64,000 bases of DNA from Acidimicrobiaceae bacterium (GCA_009842325.1 VYFQ01000003.1:198693-262692); one strand, 5' to 3'. Shown: positions 8,600-19,815, numbered from the stretch's first letter. The notes: generated by a model not told the origin, from the sequence alone. Made by a program: numbers and translations.

Positions 8600-9355
8600 T
8601 CAGCCCCGGCCGATGAAGGGCATGCCGTTGGCCATCACCGTCATGGTCAGCACGTTGGCGTCGGCGGGGAGGCTGGCCATGTAGGCCACCGCCCGGCCGA
8701 TGTCGGCCGCGTCCATGGTTGGCTCCGGCCGGATGCTTCCGTCGGACTGGAGCACCCCCTCATTCATCCGGGTGGTGAGAGGAGTTAGGGCGTTGCCGAT
8801 GTCGATCTGGCCGCAGGTGATGCCGAAGGGCCGGCCGTCGAGCGACAGCGACTTTGTCAGCCCGGTGATGGCGTGCTTCGTGGCCGTGTACGGCGCGCTG
8901 TGGAGCCGGGGCACGTGAGCCGACACCGACCCGTTGTTGATGATCCGGCCGCCGGCCGGGTCCTGGGTCTTCATCAGCCCGAACGCTTGCCGGGCGCACA
9001 GGAACGAGCCGGTCAGGTTCACGTCCACCACCCGCTGCCATTGCTCGACGTCGAGTTCGTCGACCGGTACCGGCGGCGCGGCCGTTCCCGCATTGTTGAA
9101 CAGCAGGTCGAGGCGGCCGTGATCGGCGCGCACCTTCTCGAAGAGGGTTTCGACCGAAGGCGGGTCGCTCACGTCGGCCGTCACGGCCGAACCTGACCCG
9201 CCCTCACGCTCGCACTCCGCCACCGTCTCGGCCAGCGGATCGGCCCGCCTGCCCACGGCCACCACATGCCAGCCGGCGCCGGCCAGGGCAACCGCCGCCG
9301 CCCGGCCCACGCCGGAGCCGGCGCCGGTCACCAGCGCGATCCTGTGTGCCTGCAC
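8600..9355 (-). CDS. classical SDR oxidoreductase
   Basis: This 251-residue short-chain dehydrogenase carries the cofactor motif TGAGSGVG, the NNAG motif, a catalytic serine in NNGSVSAH and YTATK as the active-site YxxxK. GRRADP after beta-2 suggests NADP(H). The substrate is unknown. GTG 9355 is the only good start near the conserved N-terminus. The gene lies just upstream of denD on the minus strand and is separated from katG by a palindromic tandem repeat. An upstream promoter is not clear: GAAGAT six nt before the GTG is a weak candidate -10. Confidence 0.85.
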   Translation of the reverse strand: MQAHRIALVTGAGSGVGRAAAVALAGAGWHVVAVGRRADPLAETVAECEREGGSGSAVTADVSDPPSVETLFEKVRADHGRLDLLFNNAGTAAPPVPVDELDVEQWQRVVDVNLTGSFLCARQAFGLMKTQDPAGGRIINNGSVSAHVPRLHSAPYTATKHAITGLTKSLSLDGRPFGITCGQIDIGNALTPLTTRMNEGVLQSDGSIRPEPTMDAADIGRAVAYMASLPADANVLTMTVMANGMPFIGRG

Positions 9356-9380
9356 AGTCGTATCTTCGCAGCGTGGGGGC

Positions 9381-9489
9381 GTTCTGTGCGCAACTGAGCC
9401 GCTTCAGGCGGCATATCTGCTCACAGAACTCGTTGACGCCGTTCTGTGCGCAACTGAGCCGCTTCAGGCGGCATATCTGCTCACAGAAC
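9381..9489. repeat. two tandem copies of a 49-bp palindromic unit (60-bp period)
   Basis: Two identical 49-bp units occupy 9381-9429 and 9441-9489, separated by 11 bp. Each unit is a dyad: the outer arms GTTCTGTG and CACAGAAC are perfect 8-bp inverted repeats, and an inner stem GCCGC/GCGGC flanks TTCAG. The units fill most of the gap between the katG stop and the downstream SDR start, both on the minus strand. The region has no U-tract and does not resemble a coding sequence. It may act as an mRNA-stabilising or terminating hairpin, or be a REP-like repeat. Confidence 0.9.
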
Positions 9490-9501
9490 GGGCAGGGGGC
9501 G

Positions 9502-11769
<2,268 letters not shown>

Positions 11770-12210
11770 TCAGGGTTCCTGACCGGCGGCGACGGGCGCT
11801 TTCTGGCAGGTGGGGCAGTAGCCCCAGTAGATGACCTCGGCCTCGTCGATGTCGAAACCGAAGTCGTCGTCGACCTCCAGGCACGGCCGGTAGCCGGCCG
11901 CGCAGTCGACGTCCACCATGCGGCCGCATTCGCGGCACACCAGATGGTGGTGGTTGTCGTCGACCCGGTCCTCGTAGCGGGCCGGGGACCGGGCCGGCTG
12001 GATGCGCCGGATCAGGCCCTTCTCGGACAGCACGCCCAACGCGTCGAACACCGCTTGGCGCGACACCGCGCCGATGCTGGCCCGCACATCGCCGACTATG
12101 TCGTCGGCAGTGGCATGGGGGCGGGCCGACACGGCGGTCAGCACGGCCATCCGCTGGGCGGTCACCTGCATCCCGTGCTCTCGCAGCAGCTGCCGGGCGT
12201 CCTGGATCAC
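11770..12210 (-). CDS. furA: Fur-family peroxide/iron regulator upstream of katG (FurA-like)
   Basis: This 146-residue repressor has the Fur winged helix ([20 protein letters not shown]), the metal-binding [10 protein letters not shown] segment and a C-terminal CPTC that with CREC would bind structural zinc. In actinobacteria FurA represses its own operon with katG and responds to peroxide through metal-catalysed oxidation; this is inferred from family and synteny. I place the start at GTG 12210, where a -10 box ends 6 nt upstream. The frame stays open to a TTG at 12246, but that codon lies in the -35/operator region. Confidence 0.9.
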   Translation of the reverse strand: MIQDARQLLREHGMQVTAQRMAVLTAVSARPHATADDIVGDVRASIGAVSRQAVFDALGVLSEKGLIRRIQPARSPARYEDRVDDNHHHLVCRECGRMVDVDCAAGYRPCLEVDDDFGFDIDEAEVIYWGYCPTCQKAPVAAGQEP

Positions 12211-12246
12211 GGGGCCACTATAGCAGCTATTCTGGACTAAGTCCAA
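12211..12246 (-). promoter_or_regulatory. furA-katG promoter with operator dyad, leaderless
   Basis: Reading the minus strand, TTGGAC (12246-12241) is a good -35 and TATAGT (12222-12217) a good -10, separated by 18 bp. The next six bases lead straight into GTG 12210, so the transcript probably begins at the start codon. A perfect 13-bp dyad TGGACTAAGTCCA (12233-12245) overlaps the -35 and is the likely Fur operator. Mycobacterial furA has a similar layout with operator over the -35 and a leaderless start. Confidence 0.75.
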
Positions 12247-12273
12247 ACTATGAGTAAATCTGAAATCTAGGTC

Positions 12274-13245
12274 CTACTCGTGGGGCAGCATCACGTCGGT
12301 CCAGAACGTCATCATGTCGTCGTAGAAGAGCGGCACGAGATCGGGGTTGCCGGAGATGTGGGCGCCGCGCACTCCGAAGCCGGCCTCGATGGAGTAGAGG
12401 AAGCCGTCGCGGTCGACCAGCTCCGGATCGGGCTCGTCGGAGGTGGGCAGGATGAAGGCGCCGTCGTCGGCGATGTAGAAGGTGGGCGCCCCGGGTGTCA
12501 CCGACGCCTCGGGTATGTACTCCAAGGGGGTTGTTCGGTCGAAGCTGTGGTTGGCGCCGGGCACGATCCGCACGGTGGCGTCGCCGCCGGAGGCCCGCAT
12601 GGCCTGGATGTGGGCCTGGACCTGCACTGGTGGGCACCAGTCGTCGCGGTCGCCGATGATGGCCCGGACCCGGGTGGTGCCGACATCGGGGTCGAGGAAC
12701 TGCTGCCCCGACCAGGGGTAGGCGGCGTACACCCCGACCAGCTTGGGGGCGCCGGCGGCCGCCGCCAGGTGCACCGACGCCGCGTTGAGCACGGCCGAGC
12801 CGCCCCGGCTGTGGCCCTGGGCGCCGATACGAGCCGGGTCGACGTCGGTGCGGGCCGCGAGGACCTCGGCCGCGGCCAGAACGTCCCAGGCGCTGGCCGC
12901 GAACGAGAACTGGACCTGTCTCACGACAGTGCTGACGACGCTACGGGTGCTGAACGGATCGATGGCGCAGGCCGCGACACCGCCGTCGGTGATTGCGGCT
13001 GCGATCTCCATGTGATGCAACTGGAGCCCAAGGCTGCCCGGAGCGATGATCACCACCGGGTGCAGCCCCGGTCCCTCCGGTAGGAACAGCTTGGCCCGCA
13101 AGTCCTGGCCCGGCATCGCGCCGGTGTCGGAGATCGCCTGATGGAAGTTCCTGGGGTTGGCCGACGGGATCGTCAGCGCCTCGCCGCCCAGGCCGTTGGC
13201 CAGCCGGAAATCGTCGTTGTGGATGGCGGCGTCACCGATCTCCAT
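12274..13245 (-). CDS. alpha/beta hydrolase of the dienelactone-hydrolase type
   Basis: This protein of about 323 residues has a serine-hydrolase triad: nucleophile in GHSRGG, acid likely in IIGDRDDW, and histidine in GANHSFDR. The central part (HPVVIIAPGSLG and onward) matches dienelactone hydrolase/acyl-hydrolase proteins. An extra ~70-residue C-terminal tail ends in MTFWTDVMLPHE. The substrate is unknown. I use ATG 13245; the frame is open to a TTG at 13299, but that would overlap the start of the divergent SDR gene and the family N-terminus does not need it. A TACCCT box 12 nt before the ATG is a possible -10. Confidence 0.75.
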   Translation of the reverse strand: MEIGDAAIHNDDFRLANGLGGEALTIPSANPRNFHQAISDTGAMPGQDLRAKLFLPEGPGLHPVVIIAPGSLGLQLHHMEIAAAITDGGVAACAIDPFSTRSVVSTVVRQVQFSFAASAWDVLAAAEVLAARTDVDPARIGAQGHSRGGSAVLNAASVHLAAAAGAPKLVGVYAAYPWSGQQFLDPDVGTTRVRAIIGDRDDWCPPVQVQAHIQAMRASGGDATVRIVPGANHSFDRTTPLEYIPEASVTPGAPTFYIADDGAFILPTSDEPDPELVDRDGFLYSIEAGFGVRGAHISGNPDLVPLFYDDMMTFWTDVMLPHE

Positions 13246-13298
13246 AGAGTGCCCGGCAGGGTAGAGGCTGCGAGCCCCACCAGTCAGGAGCTGAGGCA

Positions 13299-14114
13299 AT
13301 GAGCAAGGTTGTGCTGATAACCGGAGCGTCGGCGGGCATGGGCCGCGAGGCCGCCATCCTGTTCGCCAGCGAGGGTCACCGCGTCTACGCCGCCGCCCGA
13401 CGGATGGACCGCATGGCGGACCTGGCCGACCACGGCGTCACCCCGGTCGAGATGGACGTGACCAAGGGCGACGACAACGAGCGGGTCGTCAACCGGATCG
13501 TCGATGCCGAGGGCCGCATCGACGTACTGATCAACAACGCGGGCTTCGGCCTGTACGGACCGGTCGAGGAGATCCCGCTCGACGACGCCAGGTACCAGTT
13601 CGAGGTGAACCTCTTCGGCGTGGCCCACCTCACCCAGCTCGTCCTGCCCCACATGAGGACTCAGGGCTCGGGCCGGATCGTGAACGTCTCCTCGGTCGGA
13701 GGCAAGGTCTTCTCACCCTTCGGGTCGTGGTACCACGCCACCAAGCACGCCCTGGAGGGCTGGTCGGACTGCCTGCGCCTCGAGACCGCTCCCTTCAACA
13801 TCCAAGTCGTGGTCATCCAGCCGGGCCTGATCAGGACCGACTTCGGTGATGTGGCCGCCGACCAGCTGCGGAAGTACGGCCACGGTGCCTACAAGGCTCA
13901 GATAGCGCCGCTGCTCAGGATGAGGGACAGCGGGCGAGTCGCCGACCGCGGCACCAAGGCCGAGGTGCTGGCCAAGGTGTTCCTGGAAGCCGCCACCACC
14001 GGCAAGCCGCGCCGCCGGTACGTCAAGGGAATGCTGGGGCGACCGGCCCTGTTCATCCGCAAGTGGCTGGGCGACAGCGTCTACGAGCTAACGCTCCGCC
14101 TCGCAATCCGGTAG
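13299..14114 (+). CDS. classical SDR oxidoreductase (retinol/17-beta-HSD-like)
   Basis: This 271-residue protein has TGASAGMG, NNAG, a catalytic serine in NVSSVGG and YHATK as YxxxK. AARR after beta-2 suggests preference for NADP(H). The longer C-terminal region with RRYVKGMLGRPALFIRKWLGD is typical of the DHRS/retinol-dehydrogenase-like branch acting on lipophilic alcohols or ketones. AGGAG precedes ATG 13299 at good spacing. It is transcribed divergently from the hydrolase gene, with 53 bp between the chosen starts, and convergently with the Rieske oxygenase gene. Confidence 0.85.
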   Translation: MSKVVLITGASAGMGREAAILFASEGHRVYAAARRMDRMADLADHGVTPVEMDVTKGDDNERVVNRIVDAEGRIDVLINNAGFGLYGPVEEIPLDDARYQFEVNLFGVAHLTQLVLPHMRTQGSGRIVNVSSVGGKVFSPFGSWYHATKHALEGWSDCLRLETAPFNIQVVVIQPGLIRTDFGDVAADQLRKYGHGAYKAQIAPLLRMRDSGRVADRGTKAEVLAKVFLEAATTGKPRRRYVKGMLGRPALFIRKWLGDSVYELTLRLAIR

Positions 14115-14136
14115 GAGACCCGCGGCCGGACCGCCG

Positions 14137-15474
14137 CTACGAGCCGGATTCCCAGCCGCCGGGCTCGAGGCCCAGGTAGAGCTCCAGGTGGCGGTTCATG
14201 TTGACGATCCGGCACTCCTCGCCCGACAGCACGATGTGGGACAGCCCAGGCTGGTGCAGGCCGGCCTGCATGGTGCGGATCACGCTCAGGTCCTGGTTGA
14301 GCACGAACCCGAAGTCGGCCTGGTCCATCGGCACGGTGACATGCACCGGCGGCGGGGCCGGAGCATCGGCCGACGGCATCCGGCGGAGGTTGATGACGGC
14401 CAGCTCGCCCTCGTCTGGGCTGGGGCCGGGTCGGGCGGTCATCACGGTGAACAGGTCGGCGCTCACCAGCACGGTCGTGTTGGGGAACAGGTTGTACTGG
14501 CTGAGGCTCATGATCTGGGCGGTGTCGTAACCCGACAGGTCCACGCTGAGGGTGGCCTGGTGGTCGCGGATCTTCTGGGCGATCACGTCCTGGAGGGTCA
14601 AGCCGTCAGGTACGTCGGGTGCATCGCAGGGTTCGCGGTACTGCGGTCCCATGCGCCCGCCCTCGGTGATCACGAAAGAGTCCCACACCGCCTGGTCGTC
14701 GACGTTGCGCCCCAGACGGGGGCTGGGCACGCCGTAACGCTGGTATGAGGCGCTGTGGCGGTCCCAGATCTGCTGGGGGGCGTTGACGTCGTCGATGCTG
14801 GCCAGCATCTCTCGGTGCAGGCCCTGCACGTGGTAGGTCTCCGAGAAGCCGTCGTTGACCACCTTCCAGTTGCTGTTGACCGGGGTGACGGTGGAGTAGT
14901 CGCACCGGAACTCGTCCAGGTTGGCCCACGCGATGTCGTCGGGGACGCCCTCCAGCCAGTCGTCCAGCGGCTCGGCGTCGAGGTCCAGGTTCACGAACAC
15001 CAGCCGGGTCCAGGTGTCCACCCGCACCGGCACCAGCCCCAGCTCGTCGTTGCGCAACGGTCCGAAGCCCCGCCGCGACGGAACCTCTCGCAGCCTGCCG
15101 GCCAGGTCCCACGCCCAGCGGTGGTACGGGCAGCGCAGTTCGGTCGCACCGGACCCCGAGCCCACACAGATGGTGTTGCCCCGGTGGCGGCACACGTTCT
15201 GGAAGCCGCGCAACACGCCGTCGTCGCCCCGCACCAGCAGCACCGAATGCCGGCCGAGGCGGTGCTCGAACCAGTCGCCGGGCTCGGCGACGTGATCGAC
15301 GGTGCAGGCCACATGCCACACCCTGGGCCACAGCCGCTCGTGCTCGAGCTCGGCGAACCCGGCCGAGATGTAGCGCTCGACCGGGATCCTCACCGGGGCC
15401 TCCGCGGCCAGACCCGAGGCAGTGACGGCCGTGCCCAGAATCTCGGCCTCGTCCGGGGGTGCGGTGTCGACCAT
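14137..15474 (-). CDS. Rieske non-haem iron oxygenase, alpha (catalytic) subunit
   Basis: This 445-residue protein has a Rieske [2Fe-2S] motif, CRHRGN with the second pair CPYHRW about 15 residues later, and a mononuclear iron site in NDGFSETYHVQGLH. It therefore hydroxylates or demethylates a substrate using an external ferredoxin and reductase, neither of which is adjacent. Its class resembles the aromatic-ring and quaternary-amine oxygenases; the substrate cannot be read. It is divergent from an operon whose first gene is a GcvT-like protein, which hints at demethylation. ATG 15474 lies 7 nt after AACGAT, a near -10 box; GTG 15480 is an alternative start. Confidence 0.85.
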   Translation of the reverse strand: MVDTAPPDEAEILGTAVTASGLAAEAPVRIPVERYISAGFAELEHERLWPRVWHVACTVDHVAEPGDWFEHRLGRHSVLLVRGDDGVLRGFQNVCRHRGNTICVGSGSGATELRCPYHRWAWDLAGRLREVPSRRGFGPLRNDELGLVPVRVDTWTRLVFVNLDLDAEPLDDWLEGVPDDIAWANLDEFRCDYSTVTPVNSNWKVVNDGFSETYHVQGLHREMLASIDDVNAPQQIWDRHSASYQRYGVPSPRLGRNVDDQAVWDSFVITEGGRMGPQYREPCDAPDVPDGLTLQDVIAQKIRDHQATLSVDLSGYDTAQIMSLSQYNLFPNTTVLVSADLFTVMTARPGPSPDEGELAVINLRRMPSADAPAPPPVHVTVPMDQADFGFVLNQDLSVIRTMQAGLHQPGLSHIVLSGEECRIVNMNRHLELYLGLEPGGWESGS

Positions 15475-15541
15475 GCCCACAATCGTTGCACACGGGTTGC
15501 GTGGCTACCCTGAGCCGGCCCATCAAGCGCTCGAGGTATCG

Positions 15542-16735
15542 ATGACCGGGGACAGGCACTACTACGTCGAGTCGTTCGGCACTGTCCAGTTGAGCGCGTT
15601 CCGCATCGAGCAGTCCCCGTTCGCCGACCGGTACGTGACTGATCAGACGATCTTCGGCATGTACTGCAACCGCCTCTATCCCCTCAAGACGTCCCGGGAC
15701 GAGGACCCCATCTCCAACTACTGGAAGCTGCGCCGCGGCGTGATGCTGTACGACGTCCCGGAGAAGCCGGTCGAGATCGTCGGACCCGATGCCGGCCGGC
15801 TGCTCGAGCGGGTGCTCACCTGCCGGACCGAGACCCTTCCAGTCGGGCGGGGCCGCTACGGCCTGGCCTGCCACGACGACGGCACCATCTTGATGGACGG
15901 CGTGGTCATGCGCCTGGCCGAGGACCGGTACATGTACGTCAAGGCCAACGGCGAGTTCGAGAGCTGGCTCGAGGCTCACGCCATCGGCCTCGACGTCGAG
16001 GTGCGCGACCCCCACTCGCGGGTGCTGCAGATCCAGGGGCCGAAGTCGCTCCATGTGCTCGACGCGGCCATAGGCGGCGGGCTGTCGGAGGACTTCAAGT
16101 ACTTTCACGCCGGCTTCTTCGACGTGTGCGGCCAGCGTCTGTGGGTGTCCCGCACCGGGTGGACCGGCGAGGCGGGGATCGAGATCTACTGCAACAGCGG
16201 CCCGGAGCCCACCGACCACGACGCCCTCTGGGACGGCCTGCTCGCCTGCGGGGAGCCGTTCGGCATGGAGTTCAGCTCGTCGTCGTCGATGGGCATCCGG
16301 CGCATCGAGTCGGGGATCCTCGACAACGGAAGCGACATCGAGGCCGGCCTTACGCCGTACGGCGCCGGCCTAGGTCAGTTCGTCAAGCTCGACAAGGACG
16401 ACTTCATCGGCCGGGACGCGCTGGAGGCCGCCGACCGCAGCCAGCTGCTGTTCGGGCTGGTCTGCGCCACCGCCACGCCGGAAGCCGGTATGGATGTCCA
16501 GTTCGAAGACGGCCCGGTCGGCCACATGACCGCCGGATCGTGGTCGCCCACACTCGACGCCGGCATCGGCTACGTGCGCTTCGACGAACCTCTGCCGGGC
16601 GACGACTGGTGCGGCAAGACGGTGTTCCTGCACGGCCACGACGGCAGCCTCCATGAGGCCACCGTCGACACCCTGCCGTTCGTCGACAAGGAGAAGCAAC
16701 TGCCCCGCGCTGCCTGGAGCGGTCCGGGTAGCTGA
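15542..16735 (+). CDS. GcvT-family folate-binding (aminomethyltransferase/demethylase-like) protein
   Basis: This 397-residue stand-alone member of the GcvT/DmdA/LigM group moves one-carbon units to tetrahydrofolate. Supporting motifs are YWKLRRGVMLYDVPEKPVEI, IQGPKS, the conserved SRTGWTGEAGIEIY segment and MGIRRIESGILDNGSDIEAGL TPYGAGL. It is not the glycine-cleavage T protein: no P protein adjoins it, and it clusters with an amidohydrolase and an acyl-CoA dehydrogenase. It could be an O-, N- or S-demethylase. ATG 15542 has GAGG five nt upstream; the frame is open further upstream without conserved sequence. Confidence 0.75.
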   Translation: MTGDRHYYVESFGTVQLSAFRIEQSPFADRYVTDQTIFGMYCNRLYPLKTSRDEDPISNYWKLRRGVMLYDVPEKPVEIVGPDAGRLLERVLTCRTETLPVGRGRYGLACHDDGTILMDGVVMRLAEDRYMYVKANGEFESWLEAHAIGLDVEVRDPHSRVLQIQGPKSLHVLDAAIGGGLSEDFKYFHAGFFDVCGQRLWVSRTGWTGEAGIEIYCNSGPEPTDHDALWDGLLACGEPFGMEFSSSSSMGIRRIESGILDNGSDIEAGLTPYGAGLGQFVKLDKDDFIGRDALEAADRSQLLFGLVCATATPEAGMDVQFEDGPVGHMTAGSWSPTLDAGIGYVRFDEPLPGDDWCGKTVFLHGHDGSLHEATVDTLPFVDKEKQLPRAAWSGPGS

Positions 16736-16763
16736 CCGTCCCGACCACGCCTGGAGGGGCTGG

Positions 16764-17759
16764 ATGGATCTGAACCGGTTCGAATGGCTGGCATTGCGCC
16801 GTGAGGAAGCGGTCGATCCCGAGCGTGGGATCGTCGACGCCCACCATCACCTGTGGGATTGGCGCATCGGCACCTACCTCGCGCCCCAACTGCTGGAGGA
16901 CCTGACCGGCAGCCACAACGTGGCCAAGACGGTGTTCGCCGAGTGCATGTCTCACTACGACACCGACTGCGCCGAGCACATGAAGCCGGTGGGGGAGACC
17001 GGGTTCGTGGCCGGCGAGGCCGACGCTCTTGATGCCGCGGGCGGTCCGACCATCGCCGCGATCGTCAGCCACGCCGATCTGATGCTGGGCGACGCCGTCG
17101 AGGAGGTACTGACCGCCCACGAAGCGGCCGGTGGGGGCCGGTTCCGGGGGATCCGTCACGCCACCGCCTGGGATGCCAGCGACGAGATCCACAACAGCCA
17201 CTGCAACCCGTTCGAGCACATGATGGACACCGATCAGTTCCGGGCCGGGGCTCGCCGACTGGCGGTGATGGGCTTCAGCCTCGACGCCTGGATGTTCCAC
17301 CCGCAGCTCCCGGATCTGGCCCGACTGGCCCGGGCGGTGCCCGAGTTGAGCATCGTGCTCGACCATCTGGGCGGGCCGCTGGGGGTGGGACCCTACGGCC
17401 GCGACCGGGAGCGGGCCGATTGGCAGGCGTCCATGCGGCTGGTGGCAGCGTGCGGAAACGTGGCGCTCAAGGTGGGCGGAATCGGCATGGACATGTACCA
17501 CGGCATGGGCTGGGCGACCCTCGATGCGCCGCCGGGATCGGAGGAGGTGGCCGCTCACTGGGGCGACGACGTGCGGTTCTGCATCGACACGTTCGGGCCG
17601 GACCGGTGCATGTTCGAGTCCAACTTCCCAGTCGACCGCCAGACGCTGCCTTACCCGGTGCTGTGGAACGCGCTTCAGATCATGGCGGTCGGTTACAGCG
17701 ACGCCGAGCAGGCGGATCTGTTCTCGGGCACCGCTTCCCGGATATACAGACTGTCGTGA
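16764..17759 (+). CDS. amidohydrolase_2-family hydrolase (lactonase/decarboxylase-like)
   Basis: This 331-residue TIM-barrel metal hydrolase has the N-terminal metal motif VDAHHHLWD, an internal FRGIRHATAW, IVLDHLGGP and a C-terminal FESNFPVD in the place of the last catalytic aspartate region. These are features of COG3618 enzymes, which include sugar lactonases and 2-pyrone-4,6-dicarboxylate lactonase. The substrate is open. GGAGGGG stands 5-11 nt before ATG 16764. The stop codon overlaps the start of an acyl-CoA dehydrogenase (GTGA), and the GcvT-like gene ends 28 bp upstream, so the three probably form one operon. Confidence 0.8.
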   Translation: MDLNRFEWLALRREEAVDPERGIVDAHHHLWDWRIGTYLAPQLLEDLTGSHNVAKTVFAECMSHYDTDCAEHMKPVGETGFVAGEADALDAAGGPTIAAIVSHADLMLGDAVEEVLTAHEAAGGGRFRGIRHATAWDASDEIHNSHCNPFEHMMDTDQFRAGARRLAVMGFSLDAWMFHPQLPDLARLARAVPELSIVLDHLGGPLGVGPYGRDRERADWQASMRLVAACGNVALKVGGIGMDMYHGMGWATLDAPPGSEEVAAHWGDDVRFCIDTFGPDRCMFESNFPVDRQTLPYPVLWNALQIMAVGYSDAEQADLFSGTASRIYRLS

Positions 17760-18868
17760 GTCTCGACTTCTCGATGCGCCCCGAGTGGGAGGCGCTGCGG
17801 GCCCGGGCCCGGGCCGTGGCCGAGCAGGGCGTGGCCGGCTACGGCCGGTGGAGCGACTCGTGGATCAACGGCCACTCCAAGGAGTTCTCCAGGGTGCTGG
17901 CGGCCGAAGGCTTCATCGGGATGACCTGGCCGGCCGAGTACGGCGGGGGAGGCCGCCCCGGCATCGAGCGCATCATCATGGCTGAGGAGATGATCAGCGC
18001 TGGGGCGCCCATCGCGGCCAGCTGGTTCGCCGACCGCCAGATGGGCCCATCCATCTACACCTACGGCAACGCTGCTCAGAAGGCCGAGTACCTGCCGGGG
18101 ATGCTGTCGGGGGAGGCGTCCTGGTGCATCGGGATGAGCGAGCCCGACGCCGGCTCGGACCTGGCCGCGCTGAAGACGTCGGCCGTGCGCGACGGCGACT
18201 GCTATGTCGTGAACGGTCAGAAGATCTGGACCAGCGGGGCGGCCAGCGCCGAGTACTGCTACGCGATCTGCCGCACCAGCAGTGAGGGCCCGCCTCACCG
18301 GGGTCTCAGCGAGCTGATCGTGCCGATGGGCCTCGACGGCATCGAGGTGCGGCCGGTGCGCGACATGGTCGGCAACTCGCACTTCTGCGAGATCTTCTTC
18401 ACCGACGTGCGGGTGCCGGCCGACAATCTGGTCGGCACCGAGGGCGGGGCGTTCAAGCAGACCATGATCCAGCTCGGCTACGAACGGGGCGGCATCGACC
18501 GTCTGGTGTCCAACCGGCCCCTGTACGAACTCGCCCTGGAGCACGCCGATCTCGCCGACCCCCAGACACGCCAGGAGATCGCAGCCATCGTGACCGGCTA
18601 CCGGCTCGGACGGCTCATGGTGTACCGGGGCGCTCTCGGCGAGGGCTCCGCCGACTACAGCGCAGGCACCAAGGCCTTCTGCACCGAGCACGAGCAGCGG
18701 GTGGCCCAGTTCGCGGCCCGGGTACTGGGCCCGGCCGCCACCGTGGGGGACGCCGTGCCCACCGCCATCTGCTACGCCCCCGCCTACACCATCCAGGGCG
18801 GCACGTCGGCCATCATGCGCAACATCATCGGCGAGCGCATCCTCGGCCTACCCCGCGAGCCCCGCTAG
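17756..18868 (+). CDS. acyl-CoA dehydrogenase
   Basis: The 370-residue flavoprotein oxidises an acyl-CoA to the 2,3-enoyl-CoA. The family signatures GMSEPDAGSDLAALK and the C-terminal GGTSAIMRNIIGERILGLPRE are clear. GTG 17756 overlaps the TGA of the amidohydrolase gene, so translation is coupled. Being the third gene of an operon with a GcvT-like protein and an amidohydrolase, it may serve a specific catabolic pathway rather than general beta-oxidation. The gene is followed by palindromic repeats and a convergent SDR gene. Confidence 0.9.
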   Translation: MSLDFSMRPEWEALRARARAVAEQGVAGYGRWSDSWINGHSKEFSRVLAAEGFIGMTWPAEYGGGGRPGIERIIMAEEMISAGAPIAASWFADRQMGPSIYTYGNAAQKAEYLPGMLSGEASWCIGMSEPDAGSDLAALKTSAVRDGDCYVVNGQKIWTSGAASAEYCYAICRTSSEGPPHRGLSELIVPMGLDGIEVRPVRDMVGNSHFCEIFFTDVRVPADNLVGTEGGAFKQTMIQLGYERGGIDRLVSNRPLYELALEHADLADPQTRQEIAAIVTGYRLGRLMVYRGALGEGSADYSAGTKAFCTEHEQRVAQFAARVLGPAATVGDAVPTAICYAPAYTIQGGTSAIMRNIIGERILGLPREPR

Positions 18869-18891
18869 CGCCGCGGCAACCCAGCCCCCCA

Positions 18892-19012
18892 GATTTCTCG
18901 GTGTGATTATGCGGACTCAGTGCCCATAACCACCCCGAGATTTCCGGGCGACCCGTCCCCGAGATTTCTCGGTGTGATTTTGTGGACTCAGTGCGTATAA
19001 CCACCCCGAGAT
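18892..19012. repeat. two copies of a 50-bp imperfect palindrome between convergent genes
   Basis: Copies at 18892-18941 and 18963-19012 share the left end GATTTCTCGGTGTGATT and the right end CCCATAACCACCCCGAGAT or GTATAACCACCCCGAGAT. The outer ends (ATTTCTCGG and CCGAGAT) and an inner pair (GTGATTATG and CATAACCAC) are inverted repeats, so each unit folds into a hairpin. They align without gaps to the three copies at 28571-28740. They lie between the ends of a plus-strand and a minus-strand gene, where they may stop transcription from both sides. No gene is visible in this 157-bp gap. Confidence 0.85.
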
Positions 19013-19025
19013 TTCCGGCGAGTCG

Positions 19026-19796
19026 TTACTCCGGGGTGACGTAGGCGGCGGTTAGGCCTCCGTCGACCAGCAGGTTGGCGCCGGTCATGTAGGACGAGTC
19101 GTCGGAGGCCAGGAACAGCGCGGCCGAGGCCATCTCGGTGGCCTCGCCGAAGCGACCCATGGGCACGTGCACCAGGCGGCGCTGGCGCTTCTCCTCGGTG
19201 TCGAGGTACGACATGAGCAGCTCGGTGCGCAGCGGGCCAGGCGAAAGGGCGTTGACCCTGATGTTCTCCCGGGCGTGGATAACGGCCAGCTCGCGGGTCA
19301 GCGACAGCACCGCTCCCTTGGAGGCCGTGTAGGCGATCTGCGGGGTGGCCGCGCCCACGGACGCAACGAACGACGCCGTGTTGATGATCGAGCCGCCGCC
19401 GGCCCGGCGCATGGCCGGGATCTGGTGCCGGCACCCATAGAGCACGCCTTTCAGGTTGACGGCCAGGGTCTTGTCGATGGTCTCCTCGGTCGTGGCGATG
19501 GCGTCGGCGTCGTCGGCCAGCATGATCCCGGCGTTGTTGAAGGCGATGTCCAACTGCCCATAGGTGGCCTCCGCCGTCTTCACCGCAAGAGCGACCTCGG
19601 CGTCGTCGGACACGTCGGCGTGGACCGCGGTGGCCTCGCCGCCGGCTGCCCGGATCATCTCGACCGTCTCGTGGTTGGCTTCCACGATGTCGGCCGCCAC
19701 CACCCGGGCGCCCTCGGAAGCGAAGCGCAGCGCGGTAGCCCGCCCGATCCCGCTGGCCGTGCCGGTGATGAGCGCCACCTTGCCCTCGAGTCTCAT
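19026..19796 (-). CDS. classical SDR oxidoreductase
   Basis: This 256-residue NAD(P)-dependent dehydrogenase contains TGTASGIG, NNAG, NTASFVAS and YTASK, and ends with the C-terminal TGANLLVDGGLTAAY. AADI after beta-2 favours NAD(H). It is the last of three consecutive SDR genes on the minus strand; the gap to the preceding stop is 19 bp. Substrate unknown; such enzymes often act on hydroxy-acyl or cyclic alcohol substrates. Confidence 0.88.
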   Translation of the reverse strand: MRLEGKVALITGTASGIGRATALRFASEGARVVAADIVEANHETVEMIRAAGGEATAVHADVSDDAEVALAVKTAEATYGQLDIAFNNAGIMLADDADAIATTEETIDKTLAVNLKGVLYGCRHQIPAMRRAGGGSIINTASFVASVGAATPQIAYTASKGAVLSLTRELAVIHARENIRVNALSPGPLRTELLMSYLDTEEKRQRRLVHVPMGRFGEATEMASAALFLASDDSSYMTGANLLVDGGLTAAYVTPE

Positions 19797-19815
19797 AGCG
19801 CCTCCCTTCCCGCGG

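Noticed and set aside
9381..9489. A CRISPR array or IS end
   Set aside because: There are only two copies with an 11-bp gap, and no transposase or cas gene is nearby. The dyad fits a REP-like or hairpin unit better.
12247..12273. A small gene between furA and the hydrolase
   Set aside because: The 27-bp stretch holds no frame of useful length and is probably only the end of the hydrolase transcript and the furA upstream region.
15542..16735. T protein of the glycine cleavage system
   Set aside because: The gene lies with an amidohydrolase and an acyl-CoA dehydrogenase, far from gcvH at 61673, and its sequence resembles stand-alone demethylase-type members.
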